A stretch of 9,300 nt of DNA from Rhodospirillales bacterium (GCA_028282185.1 JANQIJ010000119.1:1-9300), one strand, 5' to 3'. Positions 1 to 6,569 are shown, counted from the stretch's first letter. Numbers and translations: made by a program. The notes: generated from the sequence alone by a model not told the origin.

Positions 1-121
1 CCGGCGAGACCCGACCGACCCGGCCGCTGACGAAGCGGTCGAGCATGACGTCGCCCAAGCAGAGCACCCGCGCCCCAGCGAGATCCGCCACATGGCCCGC
101 CAGATCGCCGTGATCGGTCAT
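1..121 (-). CDS. hldE: D-glycero-beta-D-manno-heptose 7-phosphate kinase (HldE/RfaE), N-terminal fragment
   Basis: Only the first 40 codons lie in the window; the gene runs off the left edge. The ATG at 121-119 shares its last two bases with the gmhA stop codon (ATGA, 4-nt overlap), which fits translational coupling and supports this start. The peptide has a short leader, then a beta strand and the motif GDVMLDRFVSG at residues 23-33, followed by GRVSP at 36-40. This is the substrate-binding opening of the ribokinase-like heptose 7-phosphate kinase domain (usual form GDVMLDRY.. followed by R-[IV]-SPEAP). The enzyme phosphorylates D,D-heptose 7-phosphate at C1 in ADP-heptose synthesis for LPS core. 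Whether the C-terminal adenylyltransferase domain is fused, as in E. coli HldE, cannot be seen. Having gmhA directly upstream supports the call. Confidence 0.9.
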   Translation of the reverse strand, partial: MTDHGDLAGHVADLAGARVLCLGDVMLDRFVSGRVGRVSP

Positions 122-702
122 GGCTGAACCAATCCCAATTCGACTTCGAGGGCGCCGCACAGCATTTGTCCCAAGGTGATATGCATTTCCTGAATCCGCG
201 CGGTCGTCGTCGACGGCACGATCAACAGCGGATCGGCCAAGCCGACCATCCGACCGCCATCGCCGCCGCCCAGGCCGGTGGCGACCAAGCCCATGTCCTT
301 GGCCGCGCGGAGGGCCTCCAGGACGTTGGTGCTGGTGCCAGATGTCGATATGCCGATGGCGACATCGCCGGGCCGGCCCAGGGCGCGAAGCTGGCGGGCG
401 AACAACTGGTCGAAGCCCAGATCGTTGCCGACGGCGGTCAGGACCGAGGTGTCCGTGGTCAAGGCGATGGCTGCAATGGGTGCCCGGTCCGTCTTGTAGC
501 GGACGGTCAATTCCGTGGCCAGGTGCTGGCAGTCTGCAGCACTGCCGCCATTACCGAAAAACAATAACTTATTGCCGTTTTTTAATGCCTGGACGCAGCA
601 ATTGACCCAAGCCGCAAATGCTGGTCCTAGGGTTCGGCGGGTCTCCGCCAGCACGGCGTTGTGCTCCTTAAGTTCGATTTCAAAAAAATTCGACAAGTCC
701 AT
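118..702 (-). CDS. gmhA: Phosphoheptose isomerase (sedoheptulose 7-phosphate isomerase)
   Basis: A 194-residue SIS-fold protein of normal family length. It converts sedoheptulose 7-phosphate to D-glycero-D-manno-heptose 7-phosphate, the first committed step of ADP-heptose synthesis, in the cytoplasm. The motif FGNGGSAADCQHLATEL spans residues 49-65 and contains the zinc ligands His60 and Glu64. STSGTSTN at 119-126 is the sugar-phosphate loop. TARIQEMH at 167-174 carries Gln171, the third expected metal ligand. The fourth ligand in characterised GmhA proteins is a His eight residues after that Gln; here the position is Gln179 (codon CAA), so the site looks altered. It lies 31 nt downstream of the UDP-glucuronate decarboxylase gene and overlaps hldE by 4 nt, so the three are probably one operon. 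No strong Shine-Dalgarno sequence precedes the ATG. DiaA-type SIS proteins are related but do not share the His/Glu/Gln pattern or this context. Confidence 0.94.
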   Translation of the reverse strand: MDLSNFFEIELKEHNAVLAETRRTLGPAFAAWVNCCVQALKNGNKLLFFGNGGSAADCQHLATELTVRYKTDRAPIAAIALTTDTSVLTAVGNDLGFDQLFARQLRALGRPGDVAIGISTSGTSTNVLEALRAAKDMGLVATGLGGGDGGRMVGLADPLLIVPSTTTARIQEMHITLGQMLCGALEVELGLVQP

Positions 703-733
703 GCGAATTCATTCTTTTTGCGGGGCCAGCGGG

Positions 734-1675
734 TCACATAAGGTCGCGGAAATAGGCAATGGTCTTTTCCAGGCCTTGTTTCAAGGCAATTTTCGGCTGC
801 CAGCCCAGCGCCTTCTTGGCCAGGGTGATGTCCGGACAGCGTTGCAACGGATCGTCTTCCGGCAGGGGACGGGGCACCATCTGCGATTTTGCGCTGGTCT
901 GTCGAATGACCTGTTCGGCTAATTCGCGGATCGTGAACTCCCCCGGATTGCCAAGGTTGATCGGCCCGGTGATGTCATCCGGCGCGTTCATCAGGCGGAT
1001 CAGGCCGTCGACCAGATCGTCCACGTAACAAAACGACCGGGTTTGCTGACCGTCCCCGTAGATCGTCAGGTCTTCGCCCTTCAATGCCTGAACGATGAAG
1101 TTGGAGACGACGCGCCCGTCGTTGGGATGCATGTTGGGGCCGTAAGTGTTGAAAATTCGCGCAACCCGGATTTTCAGCGCGTGTTGCCGATGATAATCGA
1201 AAAACAAAGTCTCGGCGCAGCGTTTGCCTTCGTCGTAGCAACCGCGTGGACCGATCGGGTTGACCCGGCCGCGGTAATCTTCCGTTTGCGGGTGAATCTC
1301 CGGATCGCCGTAGACCTCGCTGGTCGAGGCCTGGAGGATTTTCGCGCCCGTGCGCTTCGCCAGGCCGAGCATATTGATCGCCCCATGCACGCTGGTCTTG
1401 GTGGTTTGTACGGGATCGTATTGGTAATGCACCGGCGAGGCGGGGCAGGCCAGATTGTAGATCTCGTCGACCTCGACATAAAGCGGGAAGGTGACGTCGT
1501 GGCGCATCAATTCGAAATGCGGGTTGTCCAGGAGGTCGATAACGTTGTCTTTGCTGCCGGTATAGAAATTGTCGGCGCAAATGACATCGGCGCCGGCATT
1601 CAGCAGACGGGCGCAGAGGTGCGAGCCGATGAACCCGGCTCCCCCCGTTACCAGGATGGTCTTCCGCAGGGGCAT
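734..1675 (-). CDS. uxs: UDP-glucuronate decarboxylase (UDP-xylose synthase)
   Basis: A 313-residue extended short-chain dehydrogenase/reductase of typical bacterial UXS length. It oxidises UDP-glucuronate at C4 with bound NAD, decarboxylates the intermediate and reduces it to UDP-xylose. The Rossmann motif TGGAGFIGSH is at residues 10-19. The family-specific segment NLACPASPVHYQYDPVQT follows at 74-91, with TSEVYGDPEIHPQ at 118-130 holding the Thr/Ser/Glu catalytic positions. The Tyr-x-x-x-Lys pair is Y147/K151 within CYDEGKR. RSFCYVDDLVDG at 213-224 is the usual C-terminal substrate-domain motif. The ASPVHYQ and HPQ-E-Y-G-VNPIGPR patterns separate it from UDP-glucose 4-epimerases and dTDP-glucose dehydratases. 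The ATG is preceded at 11 nt by AAGG, a weak ribosome site. The position ahead of gmhA and hldE suggests UDP-xylose is made for LPS core or another surface polysaccharide. Confidence 0.95.
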   Translation of the reverse strand: MPLRKTILVTGGAGFIGSHLCARLLNAGADVICADNFYTGSKDNVIDLLDNPHFELMRHDVTFPLYVEVDEIYNLACPASPVHYQYDPVQTTKTSVHGAINMLGLAKRTGAKILQASTSEVYGDPEIHPQTEDYRGRVNPIGPRGCYDEGKRCAETLFFDYHRQHALKIRVARIFNTYGPNMHPNDGRVVSNFIVQALKGEDLTIYGDGQQTRSFCYVDDLVDGLIRLMNAPDDITGPINLGNPGEFTIRELAEQVIRQTSAKSQMVPRPLPEDDPLQRCPDITLAKKALGWQPKIALKQGLEKTIAYFRDLM

Positions 1676-1727
1676 AATGGTCTTTGCCTTGTTCCGTTTG
1701 CGCCCGAAAGCCTCGTATTCGGAGGTT

Positions 1728-1733
1728 TTTATA
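1728..1733 (-). promoter_or_regulatory. Possible -10 element for the uxs-gmhA-hldE operon
   Basis: On the minus strand this reads TATAAA (5 of 6 to the sigma-70 consensus), just past the phosphatase stop codon and about 50 nt before the uxs ATG. No good -35 box sits at 16-18 bp spacing, so it may be chance or a promoter needing an activator. Confidence 0.28.
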
Positions 1734-1738
1734 GCGCC

Positions 1739-2419
1739 CTAGATGTTAAGAAACCGTCGCTTATGGCCCTCTAGCACGGCACAGGTCAAGGTATTGGAAA
1801 AGTAAGCCCCCGTATCGACGCAGATTCTATTCCGCAAACTTTCGGGCCGGCCGTCCGCTGTCGGCGAGTGTCCATGTACCACCACGGCGCCGAAGTCGCC
1901 CGGCCGGACGCCCGCGTGAACGAAGACATAACCGCCTTCGTCGATCCTGGGCTTGAGTCTCCTGAGAAAGTCCAGATGCCTGCGTGGCATGGCCTGGATC
2001 AGGCGCGCCCGACAGGCGGCGGGCGAGGTCGTGCCCGAGGCCGAAACCCCATAGCTGATAAAGGTTGGTTCGCTCCCATTACAAAGCCAGGGATGCCAAC
2101 GGTCGTCACCGTCCAGGAACCGCAGCAGGAAGTCCTCGTGATTGCCCTTGAGGTGTCGGGCCGGAAGGCCCGCCGGCCCACCACGGGCCAGTCGATCCAG
2201 GATGCCGCGGGAATCCATTCCGAGATCGATATAATCTTCCAAATAGATGATTTCGGGCGCCGTGATGGGTCGCGCCGCCAGGTCGGTGGCAATCATGTCG
2301 TGCAGACGGTCCAACAGGTCCGCCCGGCCATGGATGTCGCCAACGGCGTAAATGCGCCGGCCGGCGGGCAGGGCCGCCCGGGCCGCCGCATCGCCGTCAC
2401 GGGTTGAAGGTGTCGTCAT
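1739..2419 (-). CDS. PPP-family metallophosphoesterase (serine/threonine protein phosphatase-like), altered active site
   Basis: A 226-residue calcineurin-like phosphoesterase similar to bacterial PrpA/PrpB/ApaH-type enzymes, which use two metal ions to hydrolyse phosphoesters. Visible motifs: GDIHGR at 27-32, KGNHED at 91-96, FVHAG at 166-170 and VVVHGHSP at 179-186. CVDTGAY at 200-206 and the closing VLEG are typical C-terminal features. Two oddities: the second motif, normally GDYIDRG, reads EDYIDLG at 61-67, so the metal-binding Asp62 remains but the phosphate-binding Arg is Leu. Also, HAGVRPG (168-174) runs straight into DFGAVVVHGH, omitting about 25 residues that usually include an LLWIR segment. 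The frame is open throughout, so this is a complete ORF but possibly a weak or inactive enzyme. I chose ATG 2419 because it gives the usual short lead into GDIHG; an in-frame ATG at 2479 would add 20 Arg/Pro-rich residues. Substrate unknown. It lies divergent to the EAL-like pair. Confidence 0.83.
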   Translation of the reverse strand: MTTPSTRDGDAAARAALPAGRRIYAVGDIHGRADLLDRLHDMIATDLAARPITAPEIIYLEDYIDLGMDSRGILDRLARGGPAGLPARHLKGNHEDFLLRFLDGDDRWHPWLCNGSEPTFISYGVSASGTTSPAACRARLIQAMPRRHLDFLRRLKPRIDEGGYVFVHAGVRPGDFGAVVVHGHSPTADGRPESLRNRICVDTGAYFSNTLTCAVLEGHKRRFLNI

Positions 2420-2488
2420 GGCGCCTGACCGCCGGGGGAACGGCCCGCGAAAAGGCCGGTTTCGAGCCGATTTTCCCATGCAAAGGGA

Positions 2489-2518
2489 CTGACTTTTTTA
2501 ACACTTTCAATTTAGCAT
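2489..2518 (+). promoter_or_regulatory. AT-rich patch, possible promoter for the EAL-like pair
   Basis: The 252-nt gap between the divergent phosphatase and the first EAL-like gene is GC-rich except for about 2488-2520. Within it, CTGACT (2489-2494) and TAGCAT (2513-2518) give a 4/6 plus 4/6 sigma-70-like pair with 18-bp spacing. The match is weak and the base composition is the main argument. It would leave a 5' leader of roughly 145 nt. A minus-strand promoter for the phosphatase may share the patch. I see nothing else of note in this gap. Confidence 0.3.
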
Positions 2519-2671
2519 GGTTCCGTAGGGTTGACAGGCGGTGTGTCGAAGCATGGCCGTGTCGGCGAGGGTTTGGGTCGTCGCGCGGGGAGCGGCGGGC
2601 CGGTCCTGACATACCAAGGGTTTCGCGGACCAGACGCCCGCGGCGGGGACGTAGAGGATCATTCAGGAGTC

Positions 2672-3934
2672 ATGGCCGAAGTCGCAAGCCCCGACACGCT
2701 TGAAGAGAAGCTGTTGCTCGACCGCATCAACCGGCTTGAGTCCGGTGCCGGGTACTATGCCGTGCATCTTCACCTTTCGGACTTGAAGAGCGCCAACCGC
2801 AAGCCCCATTTCGTGCGCCTGGCGGCGCGCAACTTCGACGCCCTGGTCAATCAGCACGAAGCGGTGCTGTTCCAGATGAAGAACGCGGACCAGGTGTTGT
2901 TGTGCCACAACGTGCCGGTCGACGAAGCCGAGATCCCCGTCGACAAGACCCGGGCATTGTTCGGCGAGGACCCGCTGACCGTGATCGACGAGAGCGGCCT
3001 GGGCGAGGATCGGTTGTCGACGTGGTACGACCTTTCGGAAGAAAACGACCTCAGGGCGTTCATCAAGATCGTCGGCCATCTGGTGCTCGAGGCCGAGGAG
3101 CAGGCCAAGCGCGAGGCCGCGGAAGCGGCGGCGGAACAGAAGTCTGTCGGCACGCCGCTGACGGCGCAGCACTTGACGGCCTTGTCGCAGGTTCTGCCGC
3201 GGGTACCGTTCGACGACCTGATCCGCGAGCAATGGTGCCTGCACATCGGCGCCCAGGGACCGGAAGGCGTGATCTTCCGAGAACATTTCATTTCCATCGG
3301 CGACTTGAAGAAACGGGTCGCGCCGGGCGTCAACCTGTTCTCTTCGATCTGGTTGTTCCAATACCTGACAGAGGCCCTGGACAAGACGATCCTGGCCAAC
3401 ATGGCAAAGCGCGATTTGTCGCAGATGGTCGAGCCGATCAGCTTGAACCTCAATATTGGCACCGTGCTGTCACGCGATTTCCAGAACTTTCACCGCGCCG
3501 TCGGCGACCGCGCCGGCAAGGTGATCATCGAGATGCAGGTGATCGACATCTTCTCCGACCTGGAAGCCTTCGGCGTTGCCCGCAGCATGCTTCAACAGAA
3601 CGGCTACCGGGTTCTGGTCGATGGCATTTCGCCGGTGTCGATGCAGTTTTTCGATCCGGCCGTGCTTGAGGCCGATTTCATCAAGATCGGTTGGGGCAGG
3701 GAATTCGAGGCCGAAGACGATGACGATTCCAAGGTCGAGGACCTGAGGCGGATCATTCGTGATTCGGGCAGCCGCTCGATCATCCTGTCCCGCGTCGATT
3801 CCGAGGCCGCGATCCAATGGGGCCTGAACCTGGGGATTTCTCGCTTCCAAGGGTTCTTGATGGACCGTCTGATCGACACCATCCGCGCCCAGGGGCGGCG
3901 CGCGCGGGCGAAGAAGGAAAGGGCCGCCGGCTAG
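2672..3934 (+). CDS. Degenerate GGDEF-EAL-like protein, tandem copy 1
   Basis: A 420-residue soluble protein with no signal peptide or membrane segment. Residues 28-100 look like a reduced GGDEF fold: strand YAVHLHLSDLKSANR, a helix, then FQMKNADQVLL where GGDEF would sit. A charged Ala/Glu helix (137-157) links to an EAL-like domain (about 183-400). There EHF (204-206) stands for EAL, ISLNLN carries Asn259, VIIEMQ carries Glu287, LVDGIS (315-320) replaces the DDFG motif but keeps Asp317, FIKIG keeps Lys338, SRVDSE (373-378) replaces AEGVE, and FQGFL keeps Gln393-Gly394. Loss of the DDFG first Asp and the AEGVE Glu argues against phosphodiesterase activity; a c-di-GMP-sensing or scaffold role is inference. 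AGGAG lies only 2 nt before the chosen ATG, closer than usual. An in-frame TTG at 2531 would add 47 Gly/Arg-rich residues unlike the paralogue, so I rejected it. Confidence 0.88.
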   Translation: MAEVASPDTLEEKLLLDRINRLESGAGYYAVHLHLSDLKSANRKPHFVRLAARNFDALVNQHEAVLFQMKNADQVLLCHNVPVDEAEIPVDKTRALFGEDPLTVIDESGLGEDRLSTWYDLSEENDLRAFIKIVGHLVLEAEEQAKREAAEAAAEQKSVGTPLTAQHLTALSQVLPRVPFDDLIREQWCLHIGAQGPEGVIFREHFISIGDLKKRVAPGVNLFSSIWLFQYLTEALDKTILANMAKRDLSQMVEPISLNLNIGTVLSRDFQNFHRAVGDRAGKVIIEMQVIDIFSDLEAFGVARSMLQQNGYRVLVDGISPVSMQFFDPAVLEADFIKIGWGREFEAEDDDDSKVEDLRRIIRDSGSRSIILSRVDSEAAIQWGLNLGISRFQGFLMDRLIDTIRAQGRRARAKKERAAG

Positions 3935-3970
3935 CCGCCCATCGCGGCCGGCAGGGCGAGATACAAAGGA

Positions 3971-5284
3971 ATGGCGAAGGCACCCGAGTCGCAAAAGACA
4001 TTGCCCAGTCAGGAAAACCTCCTGCTGGATTATGTCCGTCGCTTGGAAAAGCACCGTGACGGCCGTGGCGTCGTGCATGTACATCTATCGCGCCTGCGCC
4101 CGTTCAACCGCCGCGAACAGCATGTCCGGGCAGCCACGTCCAGCTTCGACCCCCTGGTGAGCAGCATGGACGGCCAGCTTTTCGCCCTGCGCAACGCGGA
4201 CCTGATCTTCGCCTTCAAATCCGAGGCCCGCCCCCATGTGGAAACGGTCGTCCAGAAGGTCCGGTTCCTGTTCTCAGACGACCCTCTGATCGTCGAATTC
4301 GACACCCATGGCCGGACCTTCGCCGATTGGTTCGACGCCGAAAACGAATACGAAGAGGTCTTGCGCCTCGCCCAGGAACTGGCGGACGAAGAAGAAGAGC
4401 GCCAGACCAAGGTGCGCTCGCACATGGACGCCCGGTCGTCGCTCAAGGCCAAGCAGCAGCAGGGCGAACCGCTCACGCCCGATGTTTTGGCCCGGGTCGA
4501 GGACGCGCTCGGGCGGGCCGATCTGTCCAACTACGTGCGCCGTCAGTTCGTCTGCCGGGTCGATTCCAAGCTTATTCCCGAACAGGAGTTTTCCGAGCTG
4601 TTCATCTCGATCAACGACCTGCGCGAGACCCTGATGCCCGGGGTTAACCTGACGTCGAACCGCTGGCTGTTCCACCACCTGACGGAAACCCTGGACAAGC
4701 GCATGTTGTCGATGCTTTCGAAGACCGACGCGGTCAGCATCTCCGGGGAAATATCCATCAACGCCAACGTCAAGACCCTGTTGTCCGACGAGTTTCAGAT
4801 CTTCGACGACAACGTCTCGGCGTCTCGCCGCGGCGCCATGGTCATCGAGCTGCAGAAGGAAGACATCTTTGCCGACCTGTCCAGCTTCCTCATCGCCCGG
4901 GAGTTCGTCCAGGAGCGGGGCTATCGCGTCCTGCTCGACGGCCTGACCATTCAGACCATGACGATGATCGATCGGGAAAAGCTCGGCTGCGACCTGGCCA
5001 AGTTGATCTGGACGCCCGCCTTGGTCGACGGCGGTGACGAGATCAAGGAAACGTTGACGGAAATCGCCGGCCGCGGCGGTGGCGGGCGGATGATCATGTG
5101 CCGCTGCGACACGCGCGAATCGGTGGAGTTCGGCCGGTCTTGCGGGATTGACCGGTTCCAGGGCCGGTTCGTCGAGAGCCTGATCGCCGAAGACGGCCGA
5201 CGCCGCGATTTGCTGAAACTGAAACACCGGATCCAGCGCGGCGACGCCCGCGACGAGGAGGAAGAAGAGGAAATGATCGACTGA
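3971..5284 (+). CDS. Degenerate GGDEF-EAL-like protein, tandem copy 2
   Basis: A 437-residue paralogue of the preceding gene, beginning 36 nt after its stop, so probably co-transcribed. The same order appears: VVHVHLSRLRPFNRRE (34-49), FALRNADLIFAF (71-82) in the GGDEF position, and a very acidic then Gln/Lys-rich helical linker (130-165). In the EAL-like domain, ELF (209-211) stands for EAL, ISINAN carries Asn264, VIELQ carries Glu293, LLDGLT (321-326) keeps Asp323, DLAKL keeps Lys344, CRCDTRE (377-383) replaces AEGVE, and FQG is at 396-398. The best matches between the copies are FISIxDL...PGVNL...WLFxxLTExLDK and GYRVL[VL]DG. The protein ends in a run of Glu before MID, an acidic tail the first copy lacks. 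AAAGGA abuts the ATG with no spacing, an unusual ribosome-site position also seen, less strongly, in copy 1. No function can be assigned with certainty. Confidence 0.9.
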   Translation: MAKAPESQKTLPSQENLLLDYVRRLEKHRDGRGVVHVHLSRLRPFNRREQHVRAATSSFDPLVSSMDGQLFALRNADLIFAFKSEARPHVETVVQKVRFLFSDDPLIVEFDTHGRTFADWFDAENEYEEVLRLAQELADEEEERQTKVRSHMDARSSLKAKQQQGEPLTPDVLARVEDALGRADLSNYVRRQFVCRVDSKLIPEQEFSELFISINDLRETLMPGVNLTSNRWLFHHLTETLDKRMLSMLSKTDAVSISGEISINANVKTLLSDEFQIFDDNVSASRRGAMVIELQKEDIFADLSSFLIAREFVQERGYRVLLDGLTIQTMTMIDREKLGCDLAKLIWTPALVDGGDEIKETLTEIAGRGGGGRMIMCRCDTRESVEFGRSCGIDRFQGRFVESLIAEDGRRRDLLKLKHRIQRGDARDEEEEEEMID

Positions 5285-5294
5285 TCATTTCTTC
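5267..5294 (+). terminator. 12-bp hairpin over the stop codon of the second EAL-like gene
   Basis: GAGGAAATGATC (5267-5278) pairs with GATCATTTCTTC (5283-5294), with one G-U pair and a 4-nt loop GACT. The TGA stop (5282-5284) begins in the loop. It lies between convergent genes (this one and cobT). On the minus strand the stem is followed by a pyrimidine-rich tract (TTCTTCCTCC), on the plus strand by no clear T-run. It could end cobT read-through transcripts or protect the 3' end of the EAL-like mRNA. The pairing is certain; the function is inferred. Confidence 0.5.
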
Positions 5295-5439
5295 GAGTCC
5301 TTCAATCGCCGGGCGCTCACGCCGTTCGAGAATTTTGCTTTAACGGGGACATCCCGTGGCCCCGAGGCTTTCGCTACATGCGCGTCGGTCGGCCACTTGA
5401 CCTCTTCAACCTGTCTCTTCTTCCCGCCGCGTCCGGCGT

Positions 5440-6468
5440 CTACGCCTTCCCGCTCACTTGCGCTTCATCGAAGGTTGCCATGCCGTCGAAACACGCCAGG
5501 GCGGCGCGCGTCAGGGCGACGGCCAGGACTGCGCCCGAAGCTTCGCCCAAACGCATCTCCAGATCCAACAGCGGGGTCATGCGGAGTTCCGCCAACAGGC
5601 GGCGGTGGCCCGGTTCCGCCGAGACATGGGCGGCGCGGCAATGATCCAGCGCGTCCGGCCGCGCCCGCATCAGGCAGGCGGCCGCGGCGCCGGCGACGAA
5701 GCCGTCAAGCAGGACCGGCTGGCGGTTGCGCCGGGCGGCGGCGACGGCACCGGCCATGGCGGCCAGCTCCCGCCCGCCCAATATCCTGAGGGTTTCCAGG
5801 GCGTCGTTGCCGGCTGCGTCCAGATCGGCCCGATTGACGGTCACGGCGCTGGCGACGGCCCGCGCCTTGGCGTCCAGCGCGGGTCCTTCGACCCCGGTCC
5901 CCGGACCGGTCCAATCCTCGGCCCGGCCGCCGAACAGGCCTAGGCAAACGGTCGCGGCGACGGCGGTGTTGGCGATGCCCATTTCACCGATGCAGACCAG
6001 GTCGGCGTCCGTCGGCACGGCGCGGGCACCGGCATCAATGGCGGCGCGAAAACCGATGTGGTCCAGCGCCGGTCCCCGGGTGATGTCGCCCGTGGGCGTT
6101 TCCAGTTCCAGGGGATGGACCGAAAGCGCCACGCCGAACGCCTTGCAGAGCTGATTGACCGCGGCGCCGCCTGCCTCGAAATTGGCGACCATCTGGGCGG
6201 TGACCTCGGCCGGATAGGCGGAAACCCCCTGGGTCGCGATGCCGTGGTTGCCGGCGAAGACCAGGGCCTGCACCCGGTCCAGGCGCGGCCGCGCTCGGCC
6301 CTGCCAGGCGGCCAGCCATTGGATCAGGCCTTCCAACCGGCCAAGGGCGCCGGGCGGCTTGGTCAGGATCGCGTCGCGGGCCGCCGCCGCGTTCCGGGCG
6401 TCGGGATCGGCCGCGGGCAGGTCGGCCAACAGGTCGATTGGGTCGGTACGAACATCACCTTCGGGCAT
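5440..6468 (-). CDS. cobT: Nicotinate-nucleotide--dimethylbenzimidazole phosphoribosyltransferase
   Basis: A 342-residue CobT-type enzyme (called CobU in Pseudomonas denitrificans nomenclature). It transfers phosphoribose from nicotinate mononucleotide to 5,6-dimethylbenzimidazole, giving alpha-ribazole 5'-phosphate for the lower ligand of cobalamin. TKPPGALGRLE (36-46) is the conserved N-terminal motif, followed by VFAGNHGIATQGVSAYP (70-86). GEMGIANTA (161-169) contains Glu162, and MRLGEASGA (305-313) contains Glu309, the position of the catalytic Glu317 of the Salmonella enzyme. Four in-frame starts exist: GTG 6552, ATG 6546, ATG 6483 and ATG 6468. I chose 6468 because GGAAG lies 8 nt upstream and the protein then starts close to the family's usual N-terminus; the longer forms add 28 or fewer basic, Pro-rich residues. 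It is divergent from cobS and convergent with the EAL-like pair. Confidence 0.95.
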   Translation of the reverse strand: MPEGDVRTDPIDLLADLPAADPDARNAAAARDAILTKPPGALGRLEGLIQWLAAWQGRARPRLDRVQALVFAGNHGIATQGVSAYPAEVTAQMVANFEAGGAAVNQLCKAFGVALSVHPLELETPTGDITRGPALDHIGFRAAIDAGARAVPTDADLVCIGEMGIANTAVAATVCLGLFGGRAEDWTGPGTGVEGPALDAKARAVASAVTVNRADLDAAGNDALETLRILGGRELAAMAGAVAAARRNRQPVLLDGFVAGAAAACLMRARPDALDHCRAAHVSAEPGHRRLLAELRMTPLLDLEMRLGEASGAVLAVALTRAALACFDGMATFDEAQVSGKA

Positions 6469-6540
6469 TGGATCGACTTCCATGGGCTTGGGTGGACGCG
6501 CCCGAAGGCGCGATCGGGCCGTTCTGGTGTCGGCCGGAGG

Positions 6541-6569
6541 TTTCATTTCCACGGGACCTCACATATAAC
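6541..6569 (+). promoter_or_regulatory. Possible promoter between cobT and cobS
   Basis: TATAAC at 6564-6569 is a 5/6 match to a -10 box in an otherwise GC-rich divergent region. Sequence at -35 spacing (around TTTCAT, 6541-6546) matches poorly. The opposite strand reads TTATAT at the same place, so the site could serve either gene. If used for cobS, transcription would start around 6575. Confidence 0.33.

Noticed and set aside
1711..1730. CCTC/GAGG hairpin followed by five T residues on the plus strand
   Set aside because: The stem is only 4-5 bp and no plus-strand gene lies upstream, so it would end nothing but antisense transcripts.
2531..2560. TTGACA at 2531 as a -35 box
   Set aside because: A perfect -35 hexamer, but nothing like a -10 box lies 15-19 bp downstream (the sequence there is GC-rich).
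2531..2671. A 47-codon in-frame extension of the first EAL-like gene from TTG 2531
   Set aside because: The added Gly/Arg-rich peptide has no match in the paralogue, while ATG 2672 aligns with the start of copy 2.
3926..3952. GCCGGC repeat pairing around the stop codon of the first EAL-like gene
   Set aside because: It needs a 4-nt bulge and is made only of G/C self-complementary hexamers, which are common in this DNA.
4274..5227. A 317-codon open frame on the minus strand opposite the second EAL-like gene
   Set aside because: It mirrors a clear gene in high-GC DNA, where antisense frames stay open easily; its translation has no recognisable motif.
5343..5364. Alternative short hairpins (ACGGG/CCCGT or CGGGG/CCCCG) between the EAL-like pair and cobT
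   Set aside because: Five-bp GC stems without a T-run are expected by chance here; the hairpin at 5267-5294 is far stronger. The rest of this 155-nt gap shows no gene.
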